Shown here in pieces: positions 14,987 to 25,022 of a stretch of DNA of 64,000 bases. Numbering within the stretch: position 1 is the first letter of the stretch; each line of letters begins with the position of its first letter. Both the position numbers and the translations under genes were made by a program. Where the stretch lies: the NCBI RefSeq assembly GCF_016862515.1, contig NZ_BONC01000006.1:62001-126000 (forward strand), given 5' to 3'. Source of the DNA: Asanoa iriomotensis. Lineage in GTDB: Bacteria; Actinomycetota; Actinomycetes; Mycobacteriales; Micromonosporaceae. Under the pieces are notes generated by a model that was given only the letters and a program-made list of their open reading frames with translations, searched no databases and was not told the DNA's origin.

Positions 14987-15972
14987 GCGGACACCACCTT
15001 CGCGCGGTTGACGAGGATGGCCAGCAGGGGTGCGCCGATCAGGGCCGTGATGATGCCGGCCGACACCTCGCCCGGCAGCGCGACCACCCGGCCGATCGTG
15101 TCGGCGGCCAGCAGCAGCGCCGGACCCAGCAGCACCGACACGGCGAGCACCCAGCGCTGGTCGGTGCCGACGAGGTAGCGGGCCACGTGCGGCACCGCGA
15201 GGCCGACGAACGCGATCGGCCCGGCCGCCGCGACGCCCGCGCCGGTGAGCAGCACCGCGGCCGCGCCGCCGCCGATCCGGGTCAGCCCGACCCGGGTGCC
15301 CAGGCCGCGGGCCACGTCGTCGCCGAGCGCGAGCGAGTCCAGGCCGCGCGCCACGACGGCCGCCAGCACCAGGCCGACCAGCAGGAACGGCAGCACCTGG
15401 ACGGCCACCGCGGAGTCCCGGCCGGTCAGCCCGCCGACCACCCAGAACCGGAACTCCTCGAACGTGCGGGTGTCGGCGCTGAGCAGGCCGGCGGTGACCG
15501 CGCCGAGGCTGGCGTCCAGCGCCGCGCCGACGAGGGCGAGCGTGACCGGTGACGCACCGTCCCTGGCGCGGGCGGCGACGCCGAAGACCAGCAGGCCCGC
15601 GCCGAGGGCGCCGAGGATGCCGAACCAGACGTACCCGGCCAGCGAGCCGATGCCGAACAGCGTGATGGCCACGACGACGCCGAGCGAGGCGCCGGCGCTG
15701 ATGCCGAGGATCCGCGGTTCGGCGAGCGGGTTGCGGGTCAGCGCCTGCAGCAGCACGCCGGCCGCGGCGAGCGCGGCGCCGACGACGAGGCCGAGCAGCG
15801 TGCGCGGCACCCGCAGGTCCCAGACGATGCTGGCCGCCGTGCCGCCGTCGTCGGCGAGCAGCGCGTGCCACACCTGCGCCGGGGTCAGCGGGTTGCTGCC
15901 CACCGCGAGGCTGGCCAGCACGGCCAGGACGAGCAGCGCCGCACCGGCCAGCAGAACCAAACGTCGACGCAC
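14983..15972 (-). CDS. Iron-siderophore ABC transporter permease 1 (FecCD family, FepD-like)
   Basis: 329 residues from a GTG at 15972 preceded by AAGGA. Conserved FecCD segments are LRVPRTLLGLVVGAALAAAG, NPLAEPRILGISAGASLG and PIAFVGLAVPHVARYLVGTD. It is the first gene of the operon, 8 bp downstream of an IdeR/DmdR-type iron box, so the whole operon is probably induced by iron limitation. Partner of permease 2. Confidence 0.93.
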   Translation of the reverse strand: MRRRLVLLAGAALLVLAVLASLAVGSNPLTPAQVWHALLADDGGTAASIVWDLRVPRTLLGLVVGAALAAAGVLLQALTRNPLAEPRILGISAGASLGVVVAITLFGIGSLAGYVWFGILGALGAGLLVFGVAARARDGASPVTLALVGAALDASLGAVTAGLLSADTRTFEEFRFWVVGGLTGRDSAVAVQVLPFLLVGLVLAAVVARGLDSLALGDDVARGLGTRVGLTRIGGGAAAVLLTGAGVAAAGPIAFVGLAVPHVARYLVGTDQRWVLAVSVLLGPALLLAADTIGRVVALPGEVSAGIITALIGAPLLAILVNRAKVVSA

Positions 15973-15980
15973 CCGAGTCC

Positions 15981-15999
15981 TTAGCTAAGCCTGCCCTAA
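15981..15999 (-). promoter_or_regulatory. Iron box (DtxR/IdeR/DmdR family operator)
   Basis: Read on the minus strand the 19-mer is TTAGGGCAGGCTTAGCTAA. Against the established consensus TTAGGTTAGGCTAACCTAA it matches at 15 of 19 positions and keeps both ends and the central AGGCT. It sits directly upstream of the siderophore-transport operon. Position and match make iron-dependent repression likely. Confidence 0.8.
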
Positions 16000-16061
16000 C
16001 CGCGAAGGGCACTGTAATAGCCGGACCCGCACCGTGTCTCGACGGGTGATCTACCGCACGT

Positions 16062-18281
16062 TCAGAACACGCCCGCGAACCCCGGCCACGCCGACGCTCG
16101 GCAATAGACCGGGATCAGGTCGATCGGCGTGTCCCGCACGTGGTCGACGCCGCCTGCGCACGGCTCGCCGGTCCACGCGTCGACCCAGTCGCCGGCCGGC
16201 AGATAGGTCGTCCACCGCGTCGCGCCCGGCGAGGTGACCGGGTTGACCAGCAGGTCGGCGCCGAGCAGCCACTGCCGCGGCACGGTCCACACGCGCGGGT
16301 CGGCGGGAGCGTCGAAGAACAGCGGGCGCATCAGCGGCCGGTCGGTGGCGATCGTCGTGGCGGCCTCCCGCGCCAGGTAGCCGACCAGCCGCTCGCGGAG
16401 GTGGGCGTACCGCCGGAACACCGGCACGACGCGGTCGTCGCCGGAGGTCTCCGCGACGTGCCAGGGCGTGCGGTCCCGCAGCGGACGCTGGTGGTGGTTG
16501 AACTCCGAGTGGTACTGCATGATCGGCATGAACGCGGCCGCCGTGGCGGCGCGCAGGTAGAGCTCCGGGTCCGGCACCGGCCCGGAGAAACCGGCCAGGT
16601 CCCAGCCCCAGTAGACGATGCCGCAGGCGGCCGCCGTCAGACCCGCCGTGACCGAGTTGCGGAAGGCCTCCCACGTCGAGTCCTCGTCGCCGGCCCAGAA
16701 CACGCCGTGCGCCTGCGAACCCGTGAACCCGCTGCGGGAGAACGTGACCGGCGCCTTGCCGTGCGCGCGGAGCAGGTCGCCGAACGCGCGGGCGTAGTGC
16801 ACCGGGTAGCGGTTGTTGCCCTCGTCGCCCCGGCTGCCGTCGCCGTACCGCAGGTCATGTCCCCAGGCGTGCTCACCGCCGTCGGTCTTGAACCCGTCGA
16901 CGTCCCAGTCGCGCACGAGATATTCGCGCTTCGCGGTCCACCACGCGCGGGTCGCCGCCGTCGACAGGTCCGGCATCAGCGACTTCGGGAACCACCAACC
17001 GCGATTGAGGTACGGCGAACCGTCCGCCTCCCGCACCGCGTGGCCGCCGGCGACCAGGGCGGCGCCTTCGGCGAGCACCTGTGCGTGCAGTCCCGGCTCG
17101 GACTCCGCGGTCTTGAGCAGCGGGATCTGCCACAGCAGCACCTTGATGCCGCGGTCGTGCAGCTCGGCCACCATCCCCGCGGGGTCGGGCCACGCCCCGT
17201 CCGCCGGGTAGGTGAAGTCGGCGTCGGCGAACGGCGACCCGTCGGTGCGCGGTGCGTAGGCGGCATCCCGGGGGATCATGATGCCTTCCTCGTCGCTCCA
17301 CGCCTCGATGACGACGGCGCCGACCGGGATGTCGAGGTCGCGGTGCCGGTCCATCCGGTCGAGCACGATCCGCTGCGTGTTCCACTCGTTCCCCGACGCC
17401 CAGAGGCGGAAGACCCACGAGGGCAGCTCCTCGGCCCGCCCCGCCTCGTCGAGGAAGGCGCCCAGCACCTGGGTCGGCGTGCCGGTGTAGACGCCGAGGT
17501 CGACCTGCTCGCTCGCGGTGCCGCCGAGGGCCACCTCGACGACGAGCCGGTCCGCGCCGACGTCGTACCAGGTGCGCCGGCTGGTCCGCACGTGGAAGCC
17601 CCAGGAGCCGCCGTCCGTGCCGATCACATGGGCGAACGGCATCGGCAGGTACGTGCGGCCGTGCGCGCCCTGCGCCTTGTACTGCTCGAAGACCACGGCA
17701 TCGAGCCGCCGCCCGGCCTGATCGAGGTGGTCGAACCGTTCGCCGAACCCGACGACGTGGTCGCCGGGGCGCAGCGCGAGCGCGAACCGCGCGCGGTGCA
17801 CGCCGTCGGCGCTGACCAGCCACTCGACGGAGCCGTCGACGACGCGGCCGCCACCGCCGGTGAACGTCGCGCCCGGGGCCGTGGCGGTCCAGGCGGCCGG
17901 AGCGACCCGGAACCAGTCGGTGGTCTGCTCGCGCCCGTCGCCGGTGGTCGCGGTGAAGCGGTAGTCCGCAGGGGACCTCAGCGGCGGCGACTCGACCGCC
18001 CAGCCGCCCTCGCCGCCCAACGCGGTGGCCTGCGCGCCGGCGAGATGCCCTTCGCCGCCGGCCAACGCGGCGGTGTCGGCCGCATCGGCGGTCCGGGGAG
18101 CGAGCGTCAGGTGCCGCACCGCGCCGTCCGGCTCCCGCCATTCGCCGGTGACGGCGGTGACCGCGGGGTCGGCCCACACGCCGAGCAGCACCCGCTGCCC
18201 GACCTCGGGCAGCACCGGCACCCGCTGGTCCAGCGAGGTGGCGTACGGGTGCTCGATCCCGTGTGGACGGTGCCTGATCAT
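16062..18281 (-). CDS. Glycoside hydrolase family 31 (alpha-glucosidase or alpha-xylosidase type)
   Basis: 739 residues from ATG 18281, overlapping the GH15 stop (ATGA). The catalytic nucleophile is Asp467 in DGFKTDGGEH and the likely acid/base is Asp532 in WAGDEDSTWE; their 65-residue spacing and the KTDxGE form resemble the YicI-like alpha-xylosidase branch. Other GH31 segments are VIEAWSDEE and SRSGFTGSQ. No signal peptide is present, so it acts in the cytoplasm on sugars imported by the ABC system of the same operon. Whether it prefers glucosides or xylosides cannot be settled here. It is the last gene of the ROK-controlled operon. Confidence 0.92.
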   Translation of the reverse strand: MIRHRPHGIEHPYATSLDQRVPVLPEVGQRVLLGVWADPAVTAVTGEWREPDGAVRHLTLAPRTADAADTAALAGGEGHLAGAQATALGGEGGWAVESPPLRSPADYRFTATTGDGREQTTDWFRVAPAAWTATAPGATFTGGGGRVVDGSVEWLVSADGVHRARFALALRPGDHVVGFGERFDHLDQAGRRLDAVVFEQYKAQGAHGRTYLPMPFAHVIGTDGGSWGFHVRTSRRTWYDVGADRLVVEVALGGTASEQVDLGVYTGTPTQVLGAFLDEAGRAEELPSWVFRLWASGNEWNTQRIVLDRMDRHRDLDIPVGAVVIEAWSDEEGIMIPRDAAYAPRTDGSPFADADFTYPADGAWPDPAGMVAELHDRGIKVLLWQIPLLKTAESEPGLHAQVLAEGAALVAGGHAVREADGSPYLNRGWWFPKSLMPDLSTAATRAWWTAKREYLVRDWDVDGFKTDGGEHAWGHDLRYGDGSRGDEGNNRYPVHYARAFGDLLRAHGKAPVTFSRSGFTGSQAHGVFWAGDEDSTWEAFRNSVTAGLTAAACGIVYWGWDLAGFSGPVPDPELYLRAATAAAFMPIMQYHSEFNHHQRPLRDRTPWHVAETSGDDRVVPVFRRYAHLRERLVGYLAREAATTIATDRPLMRPLFFDAPADPRVWTVPRQWLLGADLLVNPVTSPGATRWTTYLPAGDWVDAWTGEPCAGGVDHVRDTPIDLIPVYCRASAWPGFAGVF

Positions 18282-19366
18282 GCCAGGACTCCCAGCTCGT
18301 CGGCGAGGATGAGATACATGCCGTGCGACCACAGCAGCGGCGTGGCCACCGGGCCCCAGCGGTCCAGCCACTCCGGCCGGCTGCCGGGGTGCAGCAGGTG
18401 GTCCGGCACCTGCTCGGGCAGCTCGCCGTCGGAGGTGGCGTGGTCGGCGATCCAGGCGAGGTGGCGCCACGCGCCGGCCCGGTCGCCGGTGCGGGCCAGG
18501 TTCCAGCCGAGCAGCGCCGAGAGCAGCAGCCACTGGCCGCCGCCGTAGAACACGTCGGCGGTGAACCGGTGCACGCCGCCGTCGACGTCGAGGTCCGCCG
18601 CCACCTTCGCCAGCGTCGCGGTCGCCACCGGGTCGCCGGGTGCGACCAGCCCGAACGGCACCACGCAGGCGGGCAGCGAGCCGTCGACGGCGGTCGAGCC
18701 GAGCCACTTCACCAGGTGCCCGTCACGGACGCCCTCCGTCAGGGTCAGCCGGCGCGCGGCGTCGGCGGCGTCAGCGGCGGCTGCCGCCCGGTCGCCGGAC
18801 AGGAACGGCCCGACCGCCCGCAGCCCGCCGTGGATCGCGCCGAGCGTGGACACGTGCCGCTGCTCGACGTGCTCCTCCCACCAGTCGTAGCAGGGCAGGC
18901 CCCAGAACGCGGTGAGGTAGTCGACGGCCACCTCGATGCCGGGCCGCCACCGGTCCAGGTCCAGCCCGTGCCGCCGTGCGTGGGTCACCAGAGACCAGAG
19001 CCAGATCCCGTACCCGTCGGTCTGGAAGTCCCACCACGGGTCCGAGCCGTTCTGGCCGTCGAACGTGAAGCGGGTCGGCAACATCCGCTCGACCGGGACG
19101 TCCGGGCCCGCCGACCGCAGGTCGTCGACCTGGCCCCGGCGGTCGGCCAGCACGCGGCTGACCCAGTCGTGGAACCGGTCCGCCGAGCCGACGTCCCCGA
19201 ACCGGGAGACACCTTCGGCGGTGAAGCCACCGTCGCGCAGCCAGGCATAGCCCCGGTACGCCGAGAACGTCGGCGAGGCCGGATAGGCGCCGCCCGCGTG
19301 CTGGTGCGTGGTGATCACGGCGTGGCTGCGGGCGGCCAGCGCCTGGTACTGCGCGACGGTGGTCAA
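18278..19366 (-). CDS. Glycoside hydrolase family 15-like (glucoamylase/oligosaccharide glucohydrolase type)
   Basis: 362 residues. GH15 motifs are AWLRDGGF, then CYDWWEEH with the general acid among Glu164/165, and a C-terminal DGELPEQV with the candidate base Glu315 or Glu318. FWGLPCYDWW and GGQWLLLSALLGW also fit the (alpha/alpha)6 barrel. No signal peptide, so cytoplasmic. The start is a TTG at 19366 preceded by AAGGGA, 9 bases after the binding-protein stop; this start is less certain. It overlaps GH31 by 4 bp, so the two enzymes probably degrade the same imported oligosaccharide. Confidence 0.85.
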   Translation of the reverse strand: MTTVAQYQALAARSHAVITTHQHAGGAYPASPTFSAYRGYAWLRDGGFTAEGVSRFGDVGSADRFHDWVSRVLADRRGQVDDLRSAGPDVPVERMLPTRFTFDGQNGSDPWWDFQTDGYGIWLWSLVTHARRHGLDLDRWRPGIEVAVDYLTAFWGLPCYDWWEEHVEQRHVSTLGAIHGGLRAVGPFLSGDRAAAAADAADAARRLTLTEGVRDGHLVKWLGSTAVDGSLPACVVPFGLVAPGDPVATATLAKVAADLDVDGGVHRFTADVFYGGGQWLLLSALLGWNLARTGDRAGAWRHLAWIADHATSDGELPEQVPDHLLHPGSRPEWLDRWGPVATPLLWSHGMYLILADELGVLA

Positions 19367-19375
19367 TGTGGTCCC

Positions 19376-20632
19376 TTACTTGAGGAGCGCGTCGACGGCC
19401 TTCTGGGCGTCGGCGAGCGCGGTGGGTACGTCCTTGCGGCCGGCCGCGGCGGCCGACAGCTCCTTGGTGACGGCGTCCTGCATCTCCTGCTGCCGCTCGA
19501 TCACCGGCGGGAGCACGGTGGCGTCGAGCGAGTCGAACACCGCCTGCCGGTTGGCGGGCTTGCCGGCGGTCAGGTAGCTCGACACCTTGCCGGTGTCGGC
19601 CACGGGCGGCAGCTCCCAGCTGGTCGAAAGGCGGGTCTGCACCATCTCGTCGGACGAGGTGAGGAACGTGACCCACTTCTGCGCGGCTTCCTTGTTCTTG
19701 CTCGCCGCCGAGACCACCGCGCCGTTGGTGAACATCGCCGACGCCTTGGTGGTGTCACCGGGCTCGACCACGACGTCCCAGTCGAACGTGGCGTCGGCGA
19801 GGCCGGAGAACATCCAGATGCCGCTGTGCCACATCGCCAGCTTGCCGTCCTTGAACAGCTTGGAGTCGAAGTCGGGCGTGCCGGCGCCCTGCGCCTCGGT
19901 CGGCATGGTCCTGCCGGCCTTGGACACGAGGAACTGTGCGGCCTTGCGGCCGGCGTCGGAGTTGAACGTCGCCGACTTCTTGTCGGGCGCGAGGAACTCC
20001 CCGCCGGACTGGGCGAGCGTCTTGTAGAACTCGAAGAACGAGATGGGCTGGTAGTCGCCCCAGACGCCCTTGGCCTTGTCGGTCAGCTTCGCCGCGGCGG
20101 CCTGCTCGTCGGCCCAGGTCCAGCTCGCGGTCGGCGCGGCGACACCGGCCGCCGTGAAGTGGTCCTTGTTGTAGAAGAGCACGACGTTGGAGAACGACGC
20201 CGGCAGGCCGTACTGCTTGCCGTCGGCCTTGAACGCGTCCAGCAGCGACGGCTTGTAGGGCGCCGCGTCCACGCCGGGCAGTTCGGCGAGCGAGCCGTTG
20301 GCGGTGTAGGTCACGAAGTTCTCGTAGTTGAGCTCGAACGCGTCGCCCGCGGTGCCACCGGCGACCGCCGTCTGCAGCTTGGTGAAGTAGTCGGCGTACG
20401 GCAGCGTCTCGATCTGGACCGTGATGTCGGGGTTGGCCTTCTCGAACGCGGCCTTGATCGCGTCCAGGTCCTTCTCGTGGCCGTCGTTGGCGGAGAAGTT
20501 CATGTAGCGGACGGTGGACTTGCCGGCGGCGGGTTCTTCGGTGCGGGTCGCGGATCCCTGCGAGCAGGCGGCGAGCGCCAGCACCAGTCCGGCGACCAGA
20601 GGCGCGGCGCCGCGTCTGACGAAACTCCTCAT
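19376..20632 (-). CDS. Sugar-binding lipoprotein of a CUT1 ABC transporter
   Basis: 418 residues from ATG 20632 with AAAGGA upstream. The signal MRSFVRRGAAPLVAGLVLAL ends in a lipobox LAAC. Family-1 binding-protein segments follow: VRYMNFSANDGHEKDLDAIK, DAFELNYENFVTYTANGSL, YGLPASFSNVVLFYNKDHF and KLAMWHSGIWMFSG. It captures the substrate of the operon, probably an alpha-linked glucose or xylose oligosaccharide given the GH15 and GH31 partners. The open frame upstream of 20632 is shadow of the permease gene. Confidence 0.93.
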   Translation of the reverse strand: MRSFVRRGAAPLVAGLVLALAACSQGSATRTEEPAAGKSTVRYMNFSANDGHEKDLDAIKAAFEKANPDITVQIETLPYADYFTKLQTAVAGGTAGDAFELNYENFVTYTANGSLAELPGVDAAPYKPSLLDAFKADGKQYGLPASFSNVVLFYNKDHFTAAGVAAPTASWTWADEQAAAAKLTDKAKGVWGDYQPISFFEFYKTLAQSGGEFLAPDKKSATFNSDAGRKAAQFLVSKAGRTMPTEAQGAGTPDFDSKLFKDGKLAMWHSGIWMFSGLADATFDWDVVVEPGDTTKASAMFTNGAVVSAASKNKEAAQKWVTFLTSSDEMVQTRLSTSWELPPVADTGKVSSYLTAGKPANRQAVFDSLDATVLPPVIERQQEMQDAVTKELSAAAAGRKDVPTALADAQKAVDALLK

Positions 20633-20661
20633 GTCGTTCCTTTCAGAGGGGTGGGGGCGTG

Positions 20662-21483
20662 CTACTTGATGCCGGTGTGTGCGATCCCGGCGATGATGTG
20701 GCGCTGTGCGAGCAGGTAGACGACGGCGATCGGGACGATGGAGAAGACCGAGCCGGCCATCACCACGTCCCAGTCGGTGGTGAACTGGCCCTGCAGGGTG
20801 GACAGGCCCAGCGGCAGGGTCATGAACTCGGGCGACCGGATCACGACCAGCGGCCAGAGGAACGAGTTCCAGCTGCCCATGAACGCGAAGACCGCGACGG
20901 TGGCCAGGGCCGGGCGGATCAGCGGCAGCACGATCGTGGTGAAGATGCGCAGGTGGCCCGCGCCGTCGATGGTGGCCGCCTCGTCGAGGTCGCGAGGCAG
21001 CGACTCGACCGCCTGGCGGAGCAGGAAGACGCCGAACGCGGAGGCGATGGACGGCGCCAGCAGCGACATGTAGGTGTCCTGCAGGTTGAGCGTCTTCATC
21101 TCGATGAACAGCGGCACGACCAACACCTGCATCGGCACCATCAGGGTGGCGAGGTAGAGGCCGAAGACGAGGTTCTTGCCGCGGAAGGCGAGCCGGGCGA
21201 AGCCGTACGCGGCCATCGAGCCGGTGACGAGCTGGAACAGGGTGGAGGCGGCGGCGATCCAGAACGAGTTGAGCGCGATGCGCCACATCGGCAGGGCGTC
21301 GAGCAGCTCGCGGTACGCGGCCAGCGTGGGGTCCTTGACGACCAGCGTCGGCCCGCCGGCCAGGCTGCCGTTCGGGGTGATCGAGGTGACCACCGTCCAG
21401 AGGAACGGCACGAGCATCACGACCGCGCCCAGCGCGACGGCGGCGAAGCGCAGGACCGGCCCGAGGCGGCGCTTGTCAGGCAT
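20662..21483 (-). CDS. CUT1 sugar ABC transporter permease, MalG-like
   Basis: 273 residues with six hydrophobic spans (AVALGAVVMLVPFLWTVVTS first) and the EAA loop DLDEAATIDGAGHLR...LPLI. Its start overlaps the previous gene's end by 8 bp (ATGCCTGA). It pairs with the MalF-like protein upstream. No ATPase is encoded in the operon, as in the operon at 279-3402, so both may share an unlinked MsiK-like ATPase. Confidence 0.93.
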   Translation of the reverse strand: MPDKRRLGPVLRFAAVALGAVVMLVPFLWTVVTSITPNGSLAGGPTLVVKDPTLAAYRELLDALPMWRIALNSFWIAAASTLFQLVTGSMAAYGFARLAFRGKNLVFGLYLATLMVPMQVLVVPLFIEMKTLNLQDTYMSLLAPSIASAFGVFLLRQAVESLPRDLDEAATIDGAGHLRIFTTIVLPLIRPALATVAVFAFMGSWNSFLWPLVVIRSPEFMTLPLGLSTLQGQFTTDWDVVMAGSVFSIVPIAVVYLLAQRHIIAGIAHTGIK

Positions 21484-22345
21484 AGTGCACCCACCGGCGT
21501 TGGCCGCGCACCTGCAGCGCGGTGATGACGAGGATGACGGCGAAGAGGATCCAGGACAGTGCGCTCGCCTCGCCGGCTCGCCCGTACCGGAAGGTGAGGT
21601 CGTAGATCTGGCCGACGACGACCTGGCTGGCTCCCGACGGCCCGCCGGCGGTCATCACGTAGACCTGGTCGAAGACCTGGAAGCCGTTGATCAGCGAGAT
21701 CACGACGACGAAGAACGTCGACGGTGACAGCAGCGGCAGCGTGACCCGCCAGAACCGCTGCCACGCGCCGGCGCCGTCGGTGCGGGCGGCCTCCAGGATG
21801 TCCTGCGCGATCGCCTGCAGCCCGGCCAGCATGATCACCATGACGAAGCCGAGGTCCTTCCACGCCGAGGCGAGGATGACCGCCGGCAGCGCCCAGGTGG
21901 GGTCGGTCCACCACCCGGGCTGTGGTGCGCCGAGCGCGCCGAGCAACGAGTTGACCAGGCCGCTGGTCGGGTTGAGCAGCCACTTCCAGACCAGGGCGAC
22001 GACCACCCAGCTCGTCACGACCGGCAGGAAGTACGCGGCCCGGAAGAACGCCCGCGCGGGCAGCCGCTGGTTGAGCAGCAGCGCGAGCCCGAGCCCGCCG
22101 GCGAACACGAGCGGCAGGTAGCCCGCGCAGTAGATCAGCGTGTGCAGGAAGACGTCCCGGGTCGCGGGGTCGCTCAGCAGGTGGGTGTAGTTGTCGAGGC
22201 CGACCCACTCCATCGGCGAGATCAGGTTCCAGCGGTGCAGGCTGACCCAGGCCGACGACACCATGGGCACGGCGGTGAACAGCAGCAGTGGGATCGCGCT
22301 CGGCGCGAGGAAGAACAGCACCCAGCCCGCGTTGCGCCTCTTCAT
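21476..22345 (-). CDS. CUT1 sugar ABC transporter permease, MalF-like
   Basis: 289 residues from ATG 22345, overlapping the ROK stop (ATGA). Hydrophobic spans begin [19 protein letters not shown] and the EAA loop reads [14 protein letters not shown]...LPLL. It forms the channel with the MalG-like subunit. The open frame extends much further upstream but only as shadow of the ROK gene. Confidence 0.93.
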   Translation of the reverse strand: MKRRNAGWVLFFLAPSAIPLLLFTAVPMVSSAWVSLHRWNLISPMEWVGLDNYTHLLSDPATRDVFLHTLIYCAGYLPLVFAGGLGLALLLNQRLPARAFFRAAYFLPVVTSWVVVALVWKWLLNPTSGLVNSLLGALGAPQPGWWTDPTWALPAVILASAWKDLGFVMVIMLAGLQAIAQDILEAARTDGAGAWQRFWRVTLPLLSPSTFFVVVISLINGFQVFDQVYVMTAGGPSGASQVVVGQIYDLTFRYGRAGEASALSWILFAVILVITALQVRGQRRWVHYA

Positions 22346-23550
22346 CGGTCCACCTCCGGTGCGGTCTGCAGCCGGGCCCGGACCAGCTCGCCCTGCGCGC
22401 CGGTGGCCGCGGCGTCGAACGGCGACGCGAGCACGAGGGACGCGGCACCGACCGCCCACTGGTCCTCGGTCCAGGACTCGACCAGGCAGCGGATGCCGCG
22501 GCGGGCGGGCATGAGCCGCTGCCGGAACGACTCCTCGAAGCCGGTCTCCCAGAACTCCCAGTCCCGGACGCCCTCGCCCATCAGCACGACCAGCCCGGGG
22601 TCGACGGTGTGCACCACGCCGGCGAGGGTCCGGCCGAGCAGCCGGCCGGCGTCGCGGTAGACCTCCAGCGCGGCCGGCTTGCCGGCGCGGGCGGCCCGCG
22701 ACAGCGTGTCGATGGTGCCGCGCTGGCCGATCGCCCCGGTCCGGGCGGCGGTGGCCACCAGCCCGGCTTCGCCGACGTAGGCCTCCAGGCAGCCGGTGTT
22801 GCCGCAACCGCACGGCGGCCCGTCGGCGGAGACGGGTATGTGCCCGATCTCGCCCGCGCCGCCGTGTGCGCCGCGGCTGACCGAGCCCTGCTGGACGATC
22901 GCGCAGCCGACGCCGAGGCCGATCGTGACCACCATGAACGACGGGTGCTCGCGCCCGTTGCCGTAGACGATCTGGGCCGCCGCCAGGGTGTTGACGTCGT
23001 TGTCGACGAGCACCGGCACGCCCAGCGCGTCCCGCAGGCGCCGGCCGACGGGGAGCCGGCCCCAACCCAGGGTCGGTGCGTCGACGAGGCCGGAGGCCTG
23101 CGCGTCGACCGCGCCGGGCAGCCCGACGCCGACGCCGAGCAGGTGCCCGTCGTGTGCGGCGACGGCGTCGCGGAGGATGCCGGATAGTGCCTCGAGCGCG
23201 GCCGGCGCGGACGGGTCGAAGGGCACCGACCGCGAGGTGCGGACCGTGCCGTCGAGGTCGACGGAGACGATTGCGACGTGGTCGGCGGTCACCTTGGCGC
23301 CGATCGCGCCGCCCGCCGCGCGGACCAGGCCGAGCAGGATCGCCGGGCGGCCGCCGGTGCTCGGCACCGACCGCAGCTCGGTGATCAGCTCGCGCTGGAG
23401 CAGCTCCTTGGTGGTCTGCGTGACGGTGGCGGGGCTGACCCGCAGCATCCGCGCGATGTCGGCGCGGGACGACGCGCCGCGCGTGCCGAGCAGCCCGAGC
23501 ACGGCGGCACGGACGAGGTCACCGCGGGGTGAGAGCCCGCTGAGCACCAT
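22342..23550 (-). CDS. ROK-family transcriptional regulator
   Basis: 402 residues from ATG 23550. An N-terminal winged helix ([20 protein letters not shown], about 28-70) is fused to a ROK sugar-kinase-like domain: [20 protein letters not shown], and GEIGHIPV followed by the zinc-binding [12 protein letters not shown]. This is the XylR/NagC/Mlc type of repressor. It is the first gene of the alpha-glucoside operon and has the palindrome ACTAAATTTAGT about 37 bp upstream of its start, so autoregulation and sugar-induced release are likely. The possible upstream start at 23667 would run through that operator and is rejected. Confidence 0.92.
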   Translation of the reverse strand: MVLSGLSPRGDLVRAAVLGLLGTRGASSRADIARMLRVSPATVTQTTKELLQRELITELRSVPSTGGRPAILLGLVRAAGGAIGAKVTADHVAIVSVDLDGTVRTSRSVPFDPSAPAALEALSGILRDAVAAHDGHLLGVGVGLPGAVDAQASGLVDAPTLGWGRLPVGRRLRDALGVPVLVDNDVNTLAAAQIVYGNGREHPSFMVVTIGLGVGCAIVQQGSVSRGAHGGAGEIGHIPVSADGPPCGCGNTGCLEAYVGEAGLVATAARTGAIGQRGTIDTLSRAARAGKPAALEVYRDAGRLLGRTLAGVVHTVDPGLVVLMGEGVRDWEFWETGFEESFRQRLMPARRGIRCLVESWTEDQWAVGAASLVLASPFDAAATGAQGELVRARLQTAPEVDR

Positions 23551-23586
23551 TCTCTGCCCCCTTTGAACCGAGCCACTTTGTTCGAG

Positions 23587-23598
23587 ACTAAATTTAGT
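23587..23598. promoter_or_regulatory. Candidate ROK operator
   Basis: ACTAAATTTAGT is a perfect 12-bp palindrome in an AT-rich patch upstream of the ROK gene, standing out against GC-rich surroundings. TTTAGT/ACTAAA half-sites are typical of XylR-type ROK repressors. The rest of the 23551-23758 intergenic region, shared with the divergent P450 gene, shows no other clear element. Confidence 0.6.
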
Positions 23599-23758
23599 GA
23601 GCAATCTAAGCGCGCTCGTGCGGCCCGTCAAGACGCCGCCGGTTCGGTCAAACGGGCATAAAGACATGAAACTTCCGAAAACCCAACTAAGCGGGTCTAA
23701 TCTCCGGTTTGAAGCGGCCAGCTGTGCAGCGCTGTGCCGCGAGCCGGAGGAGGCGCGA

Positions 23759-24985
23759 ATGACCGAGAATGCCGTACCCGCGGCAGAGCTCTACACCGAC
23801 GAGTTCGCCGTCGACCCTTATCCCGCCTTCGCCAAGCTGCGCGTCGACAGTCCAGTGTGTCCGGTCACGTCGCCGCGGTTCGACTCGTACCTGATCACGC
23901 GATACGACGACGCGAAGGCCGCGTTGATGGACCCGCGGCTGTCCAAGGACCTCTACGGTCCGGGGCAGCATTTCCTGCGCATCTTCGGGCCCAACTCCGA
24001 GGGCCTGAACAAGAACATGCTCAACTCGGACCCGCCGGAGCACAGCCGGCTTCGGCAGATCACCTCGCGCGCGTTCGCGCCGCGGCGGCTGGAGGCACTC
24101 CGGCCGAGGATCGCCGAGATCGTCGCCGGGCTGCTCGACAGGATCGTGCCCGACGGCCACGCCGACCTGATGCGGGACTTCGCGATCCCGCTGCCGATGA
24201 TGGTGATCGGCGAGCTGCTCGGCATCCCGGACAAGGACCGGCAGACCGTGCTCGAGTGGACCCAGGTGATCCGCGAGTCCGGGTCCTCGGGCCGGCCGCC
24301 GGCCGAGGAGAAGGCCCGCGTGCAGGAGGCGCAGGCCTGGCTGCACGGCTACCTGACCGAGCTGGTGGCGGCCAAGCGCATCCGGCCGGGCGACGACATG
24401 GTCAGCATGCTGGTCGCCGCCTGCGACGAGGAGGGCGTGCTCTCCGAGCGGGAGCTGGTCAGCACCACGTTCCTGCTGCTGTTCGCCGGTCACCAGACCA
24501 CCGCCGACTTCATCGGCAACGCGACGGTGGCGCTGCTGACCAACCCCGCACAGCTCGACCTGCTCCGCGCGACGCCGGACCTGTTGCCGCAGGCGATCGA
24601 GGAGTTGCTCCGCTTCGACGGTCCGCTGCCGGTGGCCAGCCCACGGATCGCCACCGAGGAGGTCGAGTACCAGGGCGTGCGCATCCCGGAGGGCTCGATC
24701 GTCGGGGTGGTCATCAACTCGGCGAACCACGACCCGGCCCAGTTCGAGGACGCGGACCGGCTGGACCTGTGCCGGGAACGCGGGCCGCACCTCGGCTTCG
24801 GGCACGGCGTGCACTACTGCCTCGGCGTCTCGCTGGCCCGGATGGAGGCGCAGATCGGCATCGGCGAACTGCTGCGCCGGCTGCCCGGGCTCGCGCTCGC
24901 CGTGCCGCCCGAGGAGCTGCGCCGGCTGCCGGCGGCCTCGCCGTTCCGCGGCCTGATCGAGCTTCCCGTCCGTTTCACCGCCTGA
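23759..24985 (+). CDS. Cytochrome P450
   Basis: 408 residues. ATG 23759 follows GGAGGAGG and gives the usual bacterial P450 length; an open frame back to 23597 is not needed. The I-helix oxygen-activation motif is AGHQT at 243-247 (Gln where Asp/Glu is commoner), the K-helix region EELLR at 281-285, and the heme loop [10 protein letters not shown] with Cys354 as thiolate ligand. It is a soluble class I type enzyme needing an unlinked ferredoxin. It is followed after 37 bp by a polyketide-cyclase gene, which suggests oxidation of an aromatic polyketide. The type II PKS operon lies about 9 kb away, beyond the island. Confidence 0.95.
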   Translation: MTENAVPAAELYTDEFAVDPYPAFAKLRVDSPVCPVTSPRFDSYLITRYDDAKAALMDPRLSKDLYGPGQHFLRIFGPNSEGLNKNMLNSDPPEHSRLRQITSRAFAPRRLEALRPRIAEIVAGLLDRIVPDGHADLMRDFAIPLPMMVIGELLGIPDKDRQTVLEWTQVIRESGSSGRPPAEEKARVQEAQAWLHGYLTELVAAKRIRPGDDMVSMLVAACDEEGVLSERELVSTTFLLLFAGHQTTADFIGNATVALLTNPAQLDLLRATPDLLPQAIEELLRFDGPLPVASPRIATEEVEYQGVRIPEGSIVGVVINSANHDPAQFEDADRLDLCRERGPHLGFGHGVHYCLGVSLARMEAQIGIGELLRRLPGLALAVPPEELRRLPAASPFRGLIELPVRFTA

Positions 24986-25022
24986 CCGACACCCGAGTCC
25001 AACCCGTTTGTGAGGAGCAGCC

